Below, one piece after another: positions 28,318 to 36,648 of a stretch of DNA of 64,000 nucleotides; within the stretch, counting starts at the first letter, position 1, and each line of letters starts with the position of its first letter. The notes beneath the pieces were generated by a model. The model was not told the origin of the DNA. It made no database searches and saw nothing but the letters and a program-made list of their open reading frames with translations. The position numbers and the translations under genes were made by a program. Origin of the DNA: CAVVMA01 sp963830715 (GTDB lineage: Bacteria > Desulfobacterota > Binatia > Binatales > Binataceae); assembly GCA_963830715.1 (NCBI GenBank), contig CAWHNS010000001.1:186001-250000 (forward strand), in the 5' to 3' direction.

Positions 28318-29231
28318 CCGCGTCCTCGCGATGCGCCGCGCGCCGGCTTTTCGGGTTCCTGCGCGGTTCCCGATTCGAGCGCGAGCGCGGCGTCTTCGCG
28401 TCCCATCTGTATGAGCCGTTTGGCCTTCGGCGGCCACGTCCACATGATACTCACCGGGTCGGCACCGAGGTACTCGCGCGGCTCGATATCCACGATCCGC
28501 GCGCCGTGGTAGCTGCCGCGGCTTATCAGGGCGCGAGCCCGGCTCGAATTGCCCTGGTTGGCCCACATCACTTCCATCATACGATAGGCGACGTGCGCGA
28601 GCGTCGGGAAGTTGCGCATCTCCGGCAGGTGTTTGCGGATGAGCGACAGGATGTACACCGTTCCGGCGCCCATCTGGATTGCGTGTTCGAGCGGGATATT
28701 CCACGCGAATCCGCCATCGCACCAGTAACGACCCTCGAACTTGATCGGCGGATACAAAATCGGAATGCGATAGCCGATGTGCGAGACGGTCCGGAAGTCA
28801 TCGACGTTTTTCTCAGTCCGATTCCCGCGCAGATGGGCATGGCCGGTGGAAAGATCGAGCACCACGAACTTGAGTTCGAGCTCGCTTTCGTAGGCGCGCT
28901 TGAAGTCGACCATCCCCTCGACCCATCGCACCATCCGATCCATAGACATCAGCGAGTTGCCGAGAATCGGGTTCTTGCTGAGCGACGGTCCGGCCAGCAC
29001 CTGGAGCGAGTTCATCGAGGTCCAGCCCTTGAGCATCGCATCGCATCCGCCCGACGCATACATCAACGCGTTGATGATTCCCACGGAGCTGCCGATGATC
29101 GCGTCAGGGTGGACTCCACAATGGGTCAGATGCTCCAACGCGCCGGCCTGATGAGCGCCGAAGGCCGCGCCGCCACCGAGAATGAATACGGCCTTGCCGG
29201 AGTTGTGTAATCGCGCGTTTGACTTGCTCAC
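28314..29231 (-). CDS. Patatin-like phospholipase
   Basis: 305 residues starting at GTG 29231. The oxyanion loop 'GGGAAFGAHQAGAL' lies at residues 20-33, the GxSxG elbow 'GSSVG' places Ser49, and the dyad Asp is in 'WCDGGFAW' near residue 170, so the Ser-Asp machinery is intact. Members hydrolyse phospholipids or lipid-droplet acyl esters. It is first of a two-gene operon with the lipase and diverges from the phasin-like/epimerase block across a 427-base spacer. Confidence 0.92.
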   Translation of the reverse strand: MSKSNARLHNSGKAVFILGGGAAFGAHQAGALEHLTHCGVHPDAIIGSSVGIINALMYASGGCDAMLKGWTSMNSLQVLAGPSLSKNPILGNSLMSMDRMVRWVEGMVDFKRAYESELELKFVVLDLSTGHAHLRGNRTEKNVDDFRTVSHIGYRIPILYPPIKFEGRYWCDGGFAWNIPLEHAIQMGAGTVYILSLIRKHLPEMRNFPTLAHVAYRMMEVMWANQGNSSRARALISRGSYHGARIVDIEPREYLGADPVSIMWTWPPKAKRLIQMGREDAALALESGTAQEPEKPARGASRGRG

Positions 29232-29658
29232 GACTCAAGAGGTTAAGCATCGACGGCCCTCGCGGCAAGCGATGCGGTTCGCCACGATCGGGCACCAAAC
29301 CGCCCCGCCACGCGAGCCCGCGATGCGCACGATTTAATCAGTAGCTAACGAGTTAGGCATCAACCGGACGCTCTGCAGTTGCACTCTTATGATGTGTGCG
29401 CGTGATCGGCGATCGAACTGGAGAGAAGAGCCGCGAGGCGGAAAGAATTTGTCACGTCGAGCGAAGAAAAACCCTTGTGTCGAATCGGCAACATGCTTAT
29501 CCTCGAATTGTTCCTGACAAGAATCGGCAAGCGTCCGTAGTTTCCGGCACGCGACTTGCGTTCCGCTAGTGGCCCTTTTCTAGTGATGAGGCTTCCCTTC
29601 TGTTGGGTACAAAAGGCGGGGGTCCAAACAAAACGAAACTCTCGGAGGTTATGATCGT
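29232..29658. other. Divergent intergenic region of 427 bases
   Basis: Separates the patatin-lipase unit from the phasin-like gene. Beyond the promoter-like site noted at 29546-29559 and the GGAGG before 29659 I see no open frame with coding character, tRNA or strong hairpin. Confidence 0.5.
29546..29559 (+). promoter_or_regulatory. Candidate sigma-54 promoter
   Basis: The site CGGCACGCGACTTGC has the -24 GG and -12 GC elements separated by exactly ten bases and matches TGGCACG-N4-TTGC except for the first T. It would start transcription near 29571, about 90 bases before the phasin-like gene. No enhancer-binding protein gene is in the window, so this is a sequence match only. Confidence 0.4.
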
Positions 29659-29934
29659 ATGCGAGCTCAAGAGAACCATGCTCATGCGCAAGCCGGGCTG
29701 TCCGGGGCGCAGGAAGCGGCGCGACAGGTCCGTAACGCCGTAAAACGCGCGGCCAACGGATATATCGACTTCAACGAGCAGATGGCGTCGCGCCTGTTCG
29801 ATGCGGGCCAGAAACTCGCTGAGCGGGTCGAGGAGACTCCGCTCTACCCATTGATCGAATTCCAGCAGACCTTTGCCCGCAAGGCGTTCGAATATTGGTT
29901 GAAGGGTGCGCGACTGGTGGTTGACAGAATCTGA
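29659..29934 (+). CDS. Phasin-like small helical protein
   Basis: 91 residues, ATG 29659 with CGGAGG upstream. The sequence is entirely amphipathic helix ('AARQVRNAVKRAANGYIDFNEQMASRLFDAGQKLAERVEE' broken here only by a Gly), with 'PLIEFQQTFARKAFEYWLKGAR' at the end. That composition and the length resemble phasins or lipid-granule surface proteins, but I see no exact family signature. It is followed after 23 bases by an epimerase and then acyltransferase and SDR genes in the same direction, which supports a lipid or granule role by context. Confidence 0.6.
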   Translation: MRAQENHAHAQAGLSGAQEAARQVRNAVKRAANGYIDFNEQMASRLFDAGQKLAERVEETPLYPLIEFQQTFARKAFEYWLKGARLVVDRI

Positions 29935-29957
29935 GTTGGGCGAGCGGAGAGAGCACA

Positions 29958-30983
29958 ATGGCAGCTGAGACTGAAAGGCACAGAATTCTCATAACCGGGG
30001 TGGCGGATTTTGCCGCGAGTGAGCTGGCGCGACAACTCGAAGAGGACGACCGCGTCGAGCATATCGCCGGGCTCGATTTCCGCGAACCGCGGCGCGCGTT
30101 CCGGCGCGCGGAGATAATCAGCGCGGACCTGCGCGGCGCCGGCCTGAAGCACCTGCTCGAAGGCATCAAGCCCGACACGATTCTTCACCTGCAGCGTTTG
30201 CGCTCCGATCAGGAAGGCGGAGGCAGTCCCGAGGAGACCCACGAGATCAACGTGATGGGCACGATCAATCTCGCGGCGACGGTCCAGTCCCTGCCCTTCG
30301 TGCGCAAGTTCGTGGTCGGAAGCGCCCTGCACGTCTACGGCGCCGACCCGCTCGACCCGGCGGTCCTGACCGAGGACATCAAGCCGCGGATCCCGGCCAA
30401 AACCAAGTACGCCGGCGATCTGGCCGAGATGGAGTCCGCCTTCAACCAGTTGGCCCGCACGGGGAGGAAGATGGTGCTGACGCTGCTGCGCCTCGCCGAC
30501 ATCCTCGGGCCGAAGGTCAACAATTCGATCTCGCGGTATCTGAGGATGCCGGTGGTGCCGACCGTGATGGGTTTCGATCCGCGGCTTCAGTTCTGCCACG
30601 AAGAAGACGCGGTCGGCGTTTTCAAGCGCGCGGCCCTGTTCGATCTGCCGGGTGTTTTCAACGTCGCCGGAGACGGCGTGATCTACCTGAGCCGTGCACT
30701 CAGGCTGGGCGGCAGCGTCCAGGTGCCGATACCGCCGGCGATGGTGCCGGCAGCGTTTGCGGCGCTGCGAAGGCTCGGCCTGGTCGATATGCAGCCCTAC
30801 CATCTGTTGATGCTGCGCTACGGCCGGGTAGTCGAGACCAAGCGCCTCAAGAGCCGCTTCGGATACTCGCCCCGCTATTCAAGCGTCGAGGCGGTGCTCG
30901 ATCTGTACGGCAAGAGCACACTCGAGCGCGCGCCCTGGGAAGAGGCGGAGGAATCGCAAGAAGACAAGGTCGCCGCTGCTTAA
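29958..30983 (+). CDS. NAD-dependent epimerase/dehydratase (extended SDR)
   Basis: 341 residues. 'RILITGVADFAASELARQL' is a degenerate version of the TGxxGxxG Rossmann loop, 'NVMGTINLAATVQ' and 'VVGSALHVYG' follow in order, and 'TKYAGDLAEME' replaces the usual YxxxK (the Tyr-Lys spacing is changed), so substrate chemistry may be unusual. 'LLRLADILGPKVNN' is the typical late SDR motif. The C-terminal part after about 230 includes a hydrophobic stretch. It is the second gene of the phasin-like block. Confidence 0.85.
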   Translation: MAAETERHRILITGVADFAASELARQLEEDDRVEHIAGLDFREPRRAFRRAEIISADLRGAGLKHLLEGIKPDTILHLQRLRSDQEGGGSPEETHEINVMGTINLAATVQSLPFVRKFVVGSALHVYGADPLDPAVLTEDIKPRIPAKTKYAGDLAEMESAFNQLARTGRKMVLTLLRLADILGPKVNNSISRYLRMPVVPTVMGFDPRLQFCHEEDAVGVFKRAALFDLPGVFNVAGDGVIYLSRALRLGGSVQVPIPPAMVPAAFAALRRLGLVDMQPYHLLMLRYGRVVETKRLKSRFGYSPRYSSVEAVLDLYGKSTLERAPWEEAEESQEDKVAAA

Positions 30984-31064
30984 GGGCCTGCGCGCGACCG
31001 ATAGACCACCGGGCATTCCCGGAGGGTTTCACTGCTCGAGCTGCGGCTCGATGGCGAGGAAATT

Positions 31065-32102
31065 ATGGAGCGACAGGCAGCGTCATTGGAAAAGGAGCAT
31101 CCGCCGGCAACCGCATCGCCGGACATTCCGGCCGCGGCCCCCAAACGGCCACACGACGAGCGCGAGTGGATCGGCAACGTTGCGCAACTGGTGGCCGAGT
31201 CCAAGGAAAGCCCCGCCGAACTTGACGGTGCGAGGGCGGTCGATCCGTTCGACGCGGACCTGCCGCAGACCGAGAAACCGGGCCTCGCCGGATTCCTCGA
31301 AATGCTTCAGCGCCGGCTGAAGGGCGACTACGAGGTCGATGAGTTCGGATGCGATCCGCTCTACGGCGCGATGTGGTGGCCACTGTTCACCCGGCTCTAC
31401 CGCAACTACTGGCGCGTGGAGACCACCGGCGTCGAGAACGTCCCCGATCGCGGCCGCGCGATGATTGTCTCGAATCACTCGGGCGGGTCGTACGCCTGGG
31501 ACGCAGTCATGATCTCCACCGCGATCCACCTGGAGCATCCCCGGCCCCGGATGGTCCGCTACGTCTCGACCGAGTTCTTCTATGACTATCCCTTCCTCTC
31601 CTACGACAACCGCAAGAAGGGAGCGGCGCTTGCCTGCCGCGAGGATTTCGTCCGCCTGCTCGAGCACGATCGGCTGGTCGGCGTCTTCCCCGAGGGCGTC
31701 AAGGGATTCCTGAAGCCCAGCGATCGGCGTTATCGCGTCCAGCGCTTTGGCCGCGGCGGCTTCGTGCAGCTTGCGCTTCTCACGCGCTCGCCGATAATTC
31801 CGGTTGCGGTGGTGGGCGGCGAGGAACTCCATTTCTCGCTCGGCAATTCCCGGATGCTCGCGAGCATCGTCAACTCTCTGATGCCCCTGGAACGCGCCGA
31901 CAGCTTCCCGCTGCTGCTCAACCTGCTTCCCCTGCCGGTCAAATGGAGAATCGAGTTCTGCGAGCCGATTGACCTCTCCTCATATGGCCCCGAAGCGGCG
32001 CTTGATACCCTGGTCGTCCAGCAGTTGACCGAGCGCGTGAGGATGCGAATCCAGGAGGGACTCGACAACAATCTCGGACAGCGCCGCTGGATGTTCTGGT
32101 AG
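31065..32102 (+). CDS. 1-acyl-glycerol-3-phosphate acyltransferase-like (PlsC family)
   Basis: 345 residues. The acyltransferase motif I NHxxxxD-type 'NHSGGSYAWD' lies near 136 and motif III 'FPEGVKG' near 208, with 'IIPVAVVGGEE' after it, as in PlsC/LPLAT proteins. The first 80 residues are charged and low in complexity and extend beyond the usual catalytic domain. The acceptor (lysophosphatidate, glycerol, or another alcohol) is unknown. It sits between an epimerase and an SDR in one direction. Confidence 0.9.
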   Translation: MERQAASLEKEHPPATASPDIPAAAPKRPHDEREWIGNVAQLVAESKESPAELDGARAVDPFDADLPQTEKPGLAGFLEMLQRRLKGDYEVDEFGCDPLYGAMWWPLFTRLYRNYWRVETTGVENVPDRGRAMIVSNHSGGSYAWDAVMISTAIHLEHPRPRMVRYVSTEFFYDYPFLSYDNRKKGAALACREDFVRLLEHDRLVGVFPEGVKGFLKPSDRRYRVQRFGRGGFVQLALLTRSPIIPVAVVGGEELHFSLGNSRMLASIVNSLMPLERADSFPLLLNLLPLPVKWRIEFCEPIDLSSYGPEAALDTLVVQQLTERVRMRIQEGLDNNLGQRRWMFW

Positions 32103-32207
32103 ACGGCCTGCGCCCGAGCCAAAACCATGCTGTGGCTCCTCGACAGGGGATCATCTTGGCCGGGGAGCCGCAGTTCACTTCCGTTCGGAATTGATCGTGA
32201 GGAAGTT

Positions 32208-33170
32208 ATGAACGACGGCAAGCCCGAAGAAAAGGACAGCAGCAATCAGGCCTCGGCTTCCAGGCCGCGCCGAGGCTACTTCAGCGACCGCGCGATCGTG
32301 GTCACCGGCGCTTCGAGCGGCATCGGTTATGACGTCGCGACGGCCTTCGGGCGCCAGGGCGCGCAGGTCGGGTTGATCGCGCGGCGCAAGTCGAAGCTCG
32401 AGGACCTCGCCGAGCGCATCACCGCGGCCGGCGGGCATCCGCTGGTACTCCAGTGCGACGTGACGCGACGCGCCGAAGTCCAGTCGGCAATCGCGGAGGC
32501 CACTCGCGCTTTCGGCCAGATCGATATTCTGGTCAACTCGGCCGGCCTGCTCATCCCCGATACGATCGGCGAGATGCGCCCCGAAGATCTGGAACGGATG
32601 ATGAACGTGAACTTCTACGGGACCGTACACGCGATTCAGGCCGTCCTTCCCGCGATGAGGAAGAACCGCGGCGGCGGAAGAATCGTCAACGTCGCATCGC
32701 TGGCCGGACGGCGCGGCATCAGCCCGCTCGGCGGCTACAGCGCGAGCAAATTTGCCGTCGTCGGTCTGACCGAGGCGCTCCGCGTCGAACTGGTCGGCAG
32801 CGGCGTGTGGGTCTCGCTCGTGATGCCGGGCATGATCGACACCCCGATGGCCCATGAGGCGCGTAACAACAAGATGCTCCGTGCGCTCCCATCGATGGCC
32901 GCGATGCCGGCCCGATGGGTCACGTGGGCGGTGCTCGCGGCCGCAGCCCTCGGACTCGCGGAAGTCAACGTTCCGCCGGGCTCGGCGGTAGTGGAGAAGC
33001 TGGCGGCTCTGTTCCCGACCGCCACCGACCTGTTCATCAGCGCGGGCACCAGGATCGTCGAGGCGCTGAGCAGGCAGGTAGCGAAACAGGAAGAACCGCC
33101 GCAACCCGCGCGCGAGAAGGCCGTCCGGCCCGCGCGCCGCAACGACGCGCCGCAGAGCGCCACCAGCTAG
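32208..33170 (+). CDS. Short-chain dehydrogenase/reductase
   Basis: 320 residues from ATG 32208 ('MNDGKPEEKD'), preceded by GAGGAAG. 'VTGASSGIG' is the cofactor loop, 'NSAG' follows, and the catalytic Ser, 'YSASK' and 'MPGMIDTPM' are in order. The C-terminal 60 residues include a hydrophobic stretch ('WVTWAVLAAAALGLAEV') and a basic tail, as in membrane-associated lipid reductases such as 3-ketosphinganine/acyl-DHAP-type SDRs. Fourth gene of the block; an acyl-lipid substrate is inferred from the neighbours only. Confidence 0.88.
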   Translation: MNDGKPEEKDSSNQASASRPRRGYFSDRAIVVTGASSGIGYDVATAFGRQGAQVGLIARRKSKLEDLAERITAAGGHPLVLQCDVTRRAEVQSAIAEATRAFGQIDILVNSAGLLIPDTIGEMRPEDLERMMNVNFYGTVHAIQAVLPAMRKNRGGGRIVNVASLAGRRGISPLGGYSASKFAVVGLTEALRVELVGSGVWVSLVMPGMIDTPMAHEARNNKMLRALPSMAAMPARWVTWAVLAAAALGLAEVNVPPGSAVVEKLAALFPTATDLFISAGTRIVEALSRQVAKQEEPPQPAREKAVRPARRNDAPQSATS

Positions 33171-33294
33171 GGAAGCTCCTCGGCGGGGATCATCGCGGTG
33201 CTGATTAGCCAGGAGTTCTGGATGCTGGCAGCGGCGGCGATAGTGCTAGCCGTCGGCCGCGACTGACTGACGCTTCAACTGGTCAAACCGAACT

Positions 33295-33864
33295 TCAGCG
33301 GGGCAGACTCGGCAGCATCCTGCGCCGCGAGGAGAACGCCAGCGCATACGGCGCTCCCAGCGCGCGCTCCTCGGCCCGTATCCTGACGTACAGCAGCAGG
33401 GCATTCGCCGCCGAAAACAATATCGCGATAGTCCAGAGCCCGCGAATCAGCGGCAGGGAGCCAACCTCGATCGCCACTGCCAGATAATTGGGATGACGCA
33501 GGTAGCGATACGGGCCGGCTGTGACCGGCGTTTCTCCGGGAATCACGATGATTCGGGTGTTCCATCGTTCGCCTAGCGCCAGCATCGTCCAGCAACGGAG
33601 CGCCTGCGCGGCGATCACGCCGATCAGGGCGAGGGTTGCCACACTCGGCGCGGGCGTCTGGGCGCTCAAGAGACTCCCGATCGCGCACGAGCTCAACAGC
33701 AAGGCGTGAAGCGCCACCATGAAGGGATAGTGATCGCGTCCGGTCTCGATCGCGCCGCGGCTGAATGCGATCCGCGCGTTGCGGAGCGACAGCGCCAGCT
33801 CGAAGCATCGCTCGACCCCGATCGCCGCGATCAGCAGCAGATAGGCACTTTCCGGAATCACCAA
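33295..33864 (-). CDS. Isoprenylcysteine carboxyl methyltransferase-family membrane protein
   Basis: 189 residues with several transmembrane helices ('ALHALLLSSCAIGSLLS', 'ATLALIGVIAAQAL', 'LWTIAILFSAANALLL') and the family motif 'GPYRYLRHPNYLAV' followed by 'EERALG'. In bacteria such proteins next to type III PKS genes (for example BpsB in Bacillus) O-methylate alkylpyrones or alkylresorcinols. The start ATG 33864 overlaps the PKS stop by seven bases, giving strong evidence for a coupled pair. Confidence 0.88.
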   Translation of the reverse strand: MVIPESAYLLLIAAIGVERCFELALSLRNARIAFSRGAIETGRDHYPFMVALHALLLSSCAIGSLLSAQTPAPSVATLALIGVIAAQALRCWTMLALGERWNTRIIVIPGETPVTAGPYRYLRHPNYLAVAIEVGSLPLIRGLWTIAILFSAANALLLYVRIRAEERALGAPYALAFSSRRRMLPSLPR

Positions 33865-34985
33865 CTCAGGAGGACCATCTCGGAGCAGAACCCCGGCCCC
33901 ATCGCCATCAGCAGCCCGTAGTCGCCGGGCCGCGCGGAATCTTCTTCGAGCAGTTTGGACAGGACGAACAGTACCGAGGCGGAGGAAAGGTTGCCGGTGT
34001 TATTGAGCGAGTCCCAGGAGCGCTTCAACGCGTCGGCCGGCAGTTCCAGCGATTCCTCGATCGCCTCGAGGATCTTGGGACCGCCGGTATGCGCAATCCA
34101 GTGCTTCACGTTGCTGCGATCCAGTCCATGTTCGGCCAGGAATGAATCTACGTCGGCGCGCAGGTGCTCGCGTACCAGATCGGGGACTTTCGCGCTGAGC
34201 ACGATCTTGAATCCGCTCGCGACGATCTCCCATCCCATCATCTGCTCGCTGTTCGGGTAGAAGACCGAGCGGCTGTCCACCACTTGCGGTCCGGCGCCGG
34301 CGCGCGCGCCGCCTTCGAGGATCACGGCCGCAGCCCCGTCGCCGAAGAGCCCGGCGGCTACGATATTGGCGATCGAGAGGTCTTCCTTTTGTAGCGTCAG
34401 GGAGCAGAGTTCGACCGAGAGCAGCAGGCAGACCTGCTCCGGATAGGAACGCGCGTAATCCGACGCCCGCGCGATACCGGCCGCCCCGGCAACGCATCCG
34501 AGACCGAACATCGGCGTGCGTTTGATGTCGGTTCTCATCCCGAGGCGATTGATCAGGGTCGCGTCGATACTCGGGACCGCGATTCCAGTCACGGTCACGA
34601 AGAAGATGTGATCGATGTCGCGCGGGCCAAGCCCGGCCTGTTTGAGCGCGCCTTCTATCGCTCGCTCGCCGATTTCGGGTGCGACGCGATTCCACACCTG
34701 ATTGGATTTCGCGAACGAGTCGAGTCCGTAGTACTCCGCCATCGGCACCGACAGGTAGCGGCCGGATACCCGGACCGCCTGATGCATCCGATCGACGATT
34801 CGCGGGTTCAACCCCTTCGCCATCCATCCGGCGCGGAAAGCCGCCATCAGCGATTCCTGGTCCACGTAATGGTCGGGCAGGGCGGTGCCGACGGCGCGAA
34901 GCCGCGGCAGTGCAACCTCGGCCCGCATCAGGGTGTCGTTTGCGCGAATTTGCTGTGGATGAGTGGATTTCTGCATATCTGCCAA
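33858..34985 (-). CDS. Type III polyketide synthase (alkylpyrone/alkylresorcinol synthase-like)
   Basis: 375 residues of chalcone/stilbene-synthase fold. The catalytic triad is complete: Cys164 in 'GLGCVAGAAG', His299 in 'WIAHTGGPKIL' and Asn332 in 'NNTGNLSSAS'; 'MGPGF' near the end is the GFGPG-type loop. Bacterial members extend a fatty acyl-CoA with malonyl-CoA to alkylpyrones or alkylresorcinols that enter the membrane. It begins 52 bases after the aroB stop and is coupled to the methyltransferase. Confidence 0.94.
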   Translation of the reverse strand: MADMQKSTHPQQIRANDTLMRAEVALPRLRAVGTALPDHYVDQESLMAAFRAGWMAKGLNPRIVDRMHQAVRVSGRYLSVPMAEYYGLDSFAKSNQVWNRVAPEIGERAIEGALKQAGLGPRDIDHIFFVTVTGIAVPSIDATLINRLGMRTDIKRTPMFGLGCVAGAAGIARASDYARSYPEQVCLLLSVELCSLTLQKEDLSIANIVAAGLFGDGAAAVILEGGARAGAGPQVVDSRSVFYPNSEQMMGWEIVASGFKIVLSAKVPDLVREHLRADVDSFLAEHGLDRSNVKHWIAHTGGPKILEAIEESLELPADALKRSWDSLNNTGNLSSASVLFVLSKLLEEDSARPGDYGLLMAMGPGFCSEMVLLSW

Positions 34986-35037
34986 CGCTATCTCCGAATG
35001 CCGGTGTGGAATCCCGATTTGGCTACAAGACTACCGA

Positions 35038-36117
35038 TCAGTTGCCGTCGAGACCGGCGGTGATTTCCTTTAGGCTGAGCCTGCGAATCAGCGCGCGGCC
35101 CGGCTCCGAGATCAGCACGAAGTCGATTCCCTGTCCGGCGCTCTTCTTGTCCAGTTCGAGCGCCCTCGCAAACGACTCGGTGCGCCAATCCGGCATCGCG
35201 ATCGGCAGCCCGGCGCGCTCGATCAGGTCCACCAACCGGCGCTCCTCCGATCGCGCCAGCCCGGCGTGAACGCGCGAGAGCCGCGCCGCGACCACCATCC
35301 CGATCGCGACCGCCTCGCCGTGCAGATAGCGGCCGTAGCCGGTGGCCGCCTCGATCGCATGGCCGATCGTATGGCCGAAGTTCAGGATCTTGCGCAAGTT
35401 CCCTTCGCGTTCGTCTTGCGAGACGATCGCCGCCTTGCATCGCAGCGACCGCTCGACCGTCTCCTCCAGCCGGGCGATCTCGCGCGCGAGGATCGACGGC
35501 ATGCCCGTTTCGAGCGCCGCGAACATCGGAGCATCCATGATTGCGCCGTACTTGATCACCTCGGCCAGCCCTTGGCGGAATTCGCGCTCCGGAAGCGTCT
35601 TCAATGTTGATACATCAGCCACGACCAGCCTGGGCTGATGGAAGGCGCCGATCAGGTTCTTCGCGCGAGGATGGTCTACGCCGGTCTTGCCGCCGAGCGC
35701 GGAATCGACCTGCGCCACGACCGAGGTCGGCACCTGCACGGCCGGTATGCCGCGCATGTAGGTGGCCGCGGCAAATCCGGCCAGGTCGCCGATCACGCCG
35801 CCACCCAGCGCAAAGATCGGGCTGCCCCGATCCAGCCGCACCGCGGCCATCGCGTCGAGCACCCGCTCGTAGGAGGCGAGTGATTTGGTCGCCTCTCCGG
35901 CCGGAACCTCGATCAGGACCGCGTCGAATCCGGCCGCGCTGAGCGATTTCCCGGCGCGCCCGGCGTACAGCGCCGCGACGTTTCGATCGCTCACGATCGC
36001 GGAGCGCCCGCGCGACAGTCCCGCCTGCAATGCGAGTTCGCCCAATTGCTCGATCGCTCCGGCGCCGACGTGCACCGGATACGAGTTCGCGCCGAGCTCT
36101 ACGCGGAAGGTTCGCAT
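35038..36117 (-). CDS. aroB: 3-dehydroquinate synthase
   Basis: 359 residues, second step of the shikimate pathway (DAHP to 3-dehydroquinate), NAD- and zinc-dependent. 'ALGGGVIGDLAGFAAATYMRGIPAVQVPTSVVAQVDSALGGKTGVDH' holds the NAD and substrate loops (here shown split by the family's conserved Gly-Gly), 'LRKILNFGHTIGHAIE' and 'HGEAVAIGM' the zinc His residues. ATG 36117 lies inside the 3' end of aroK (19-base overlap). Confidence 0.96.
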   Translation of the reverse strand: MRTFRVELGANSYPVHVGAGAIEQLGELALQAGLSRGRSAIVSDRNVAALYAGRAGKSLSAAGFDAVLIEVPAGEATKSLASYERVLDAMAAVRLDRGSPIFALGGGVIGDLAGFAAATYMRGIPAVQVPTSVVAQVDSALGGKTGVDHPRAKNLIGAFHQPRLVVADVSTLKTLPEREFRQGLAEVIKYGAIMDAPMFAALETGMPSILAREIARLEETVERSLRCKAAIVSQDEREGNLRKILNFGHTIGHAIEAATGYGRYLHGEAVAIGMVVAARLSRVHAGLARSEERRLVDLIERAGLPIAMPDWRTESFARALELDKKSAGQGIDFVLISEPGRALIRRLSLKEITAGLDGN

Positions 36118-36647
36118 CGATTCATCCCGTGTGCCGCCAATGCTTCGAGGACCCGGTCGGCGGCTTCCTCGGGCGAGAGATCGGCGGTGTCGATCGTGAT
36201 GCTGGCTTTGGCATAGGCGGGCGCCCGCGCAGCCATCAGCTCCGCGATCGCTTCATCGAGCGGCTTGGCGGATTGATGGAGCATCGGTCGCGGATGCGTG
36301 GAGCGTTGTACTCGGTTCGCGATTACACCCGGAGGAGCGCTAAGACAGACGATCACGCCCGCCTTGGAGAGGACGCGATAGTTCGCCTCATCGACCAGCG
36401 CGCCGCCGCCGGTTGCGATCACGCACGGCTCCGGGTCTGCCGCCAGTTCGGCGATCGTGTCGCGTTCGAGTTTCCTGAAGTGGGACTCGCCGTCTTCCGC
36501 GAAGATCGCCGCGATCGATTTGCCGGCGCGCGAGCTCAACTCGCGGTCGCTGTCCACCAGGCGCCATCCGAGCCGGCGGGCGATCACCTTGCCGACCGTG
36601 CTTTTCCCGGTCGCCATGAATCCCGTCAGGATGATCTTGCCGCGCAT
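36099..36647 (-). CDS. aroK: Shikimate kinase
   Basis: 182 residues. The P-loop 'GFMATGKST' is at 9-17, 'LVDSDREL' is the Mg/shikimate segment, 'ESHFRKLE' and 'ATGGGAL' contact shikimate, and the LID 'THPRPML' is present. It phosphorylates shikimate at the 3-OH. Located between aroC and aroB with a one-base gap and an overlap, so the three are one transcription unit. Confidence 0.95.
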   Translation of the reverse strand: MRGKIILTGFMATGKSTVGKVIARRLGWRLVDSDRELSSRAGKSIAAIFAEDGESHFRKLERDTIAELAADPEPCVIATGGGALVDEANYRVLSKAGVIVCLSAPPGVIANRVQRSTHPRPMLHQSAKPLDEAIAELMAARAPAYAKASITIDTADLSPEEAADRVLEALAAHGMNRCEPSA

Positions 36648-36648
36648 C

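Noticed and set aside
33171..33294. Readthrough frame of the SDR with a short hydrophobic peptide
   Set aside because: Only about 24 codons after the stop, no start or ribosome site of its own; likely chance.
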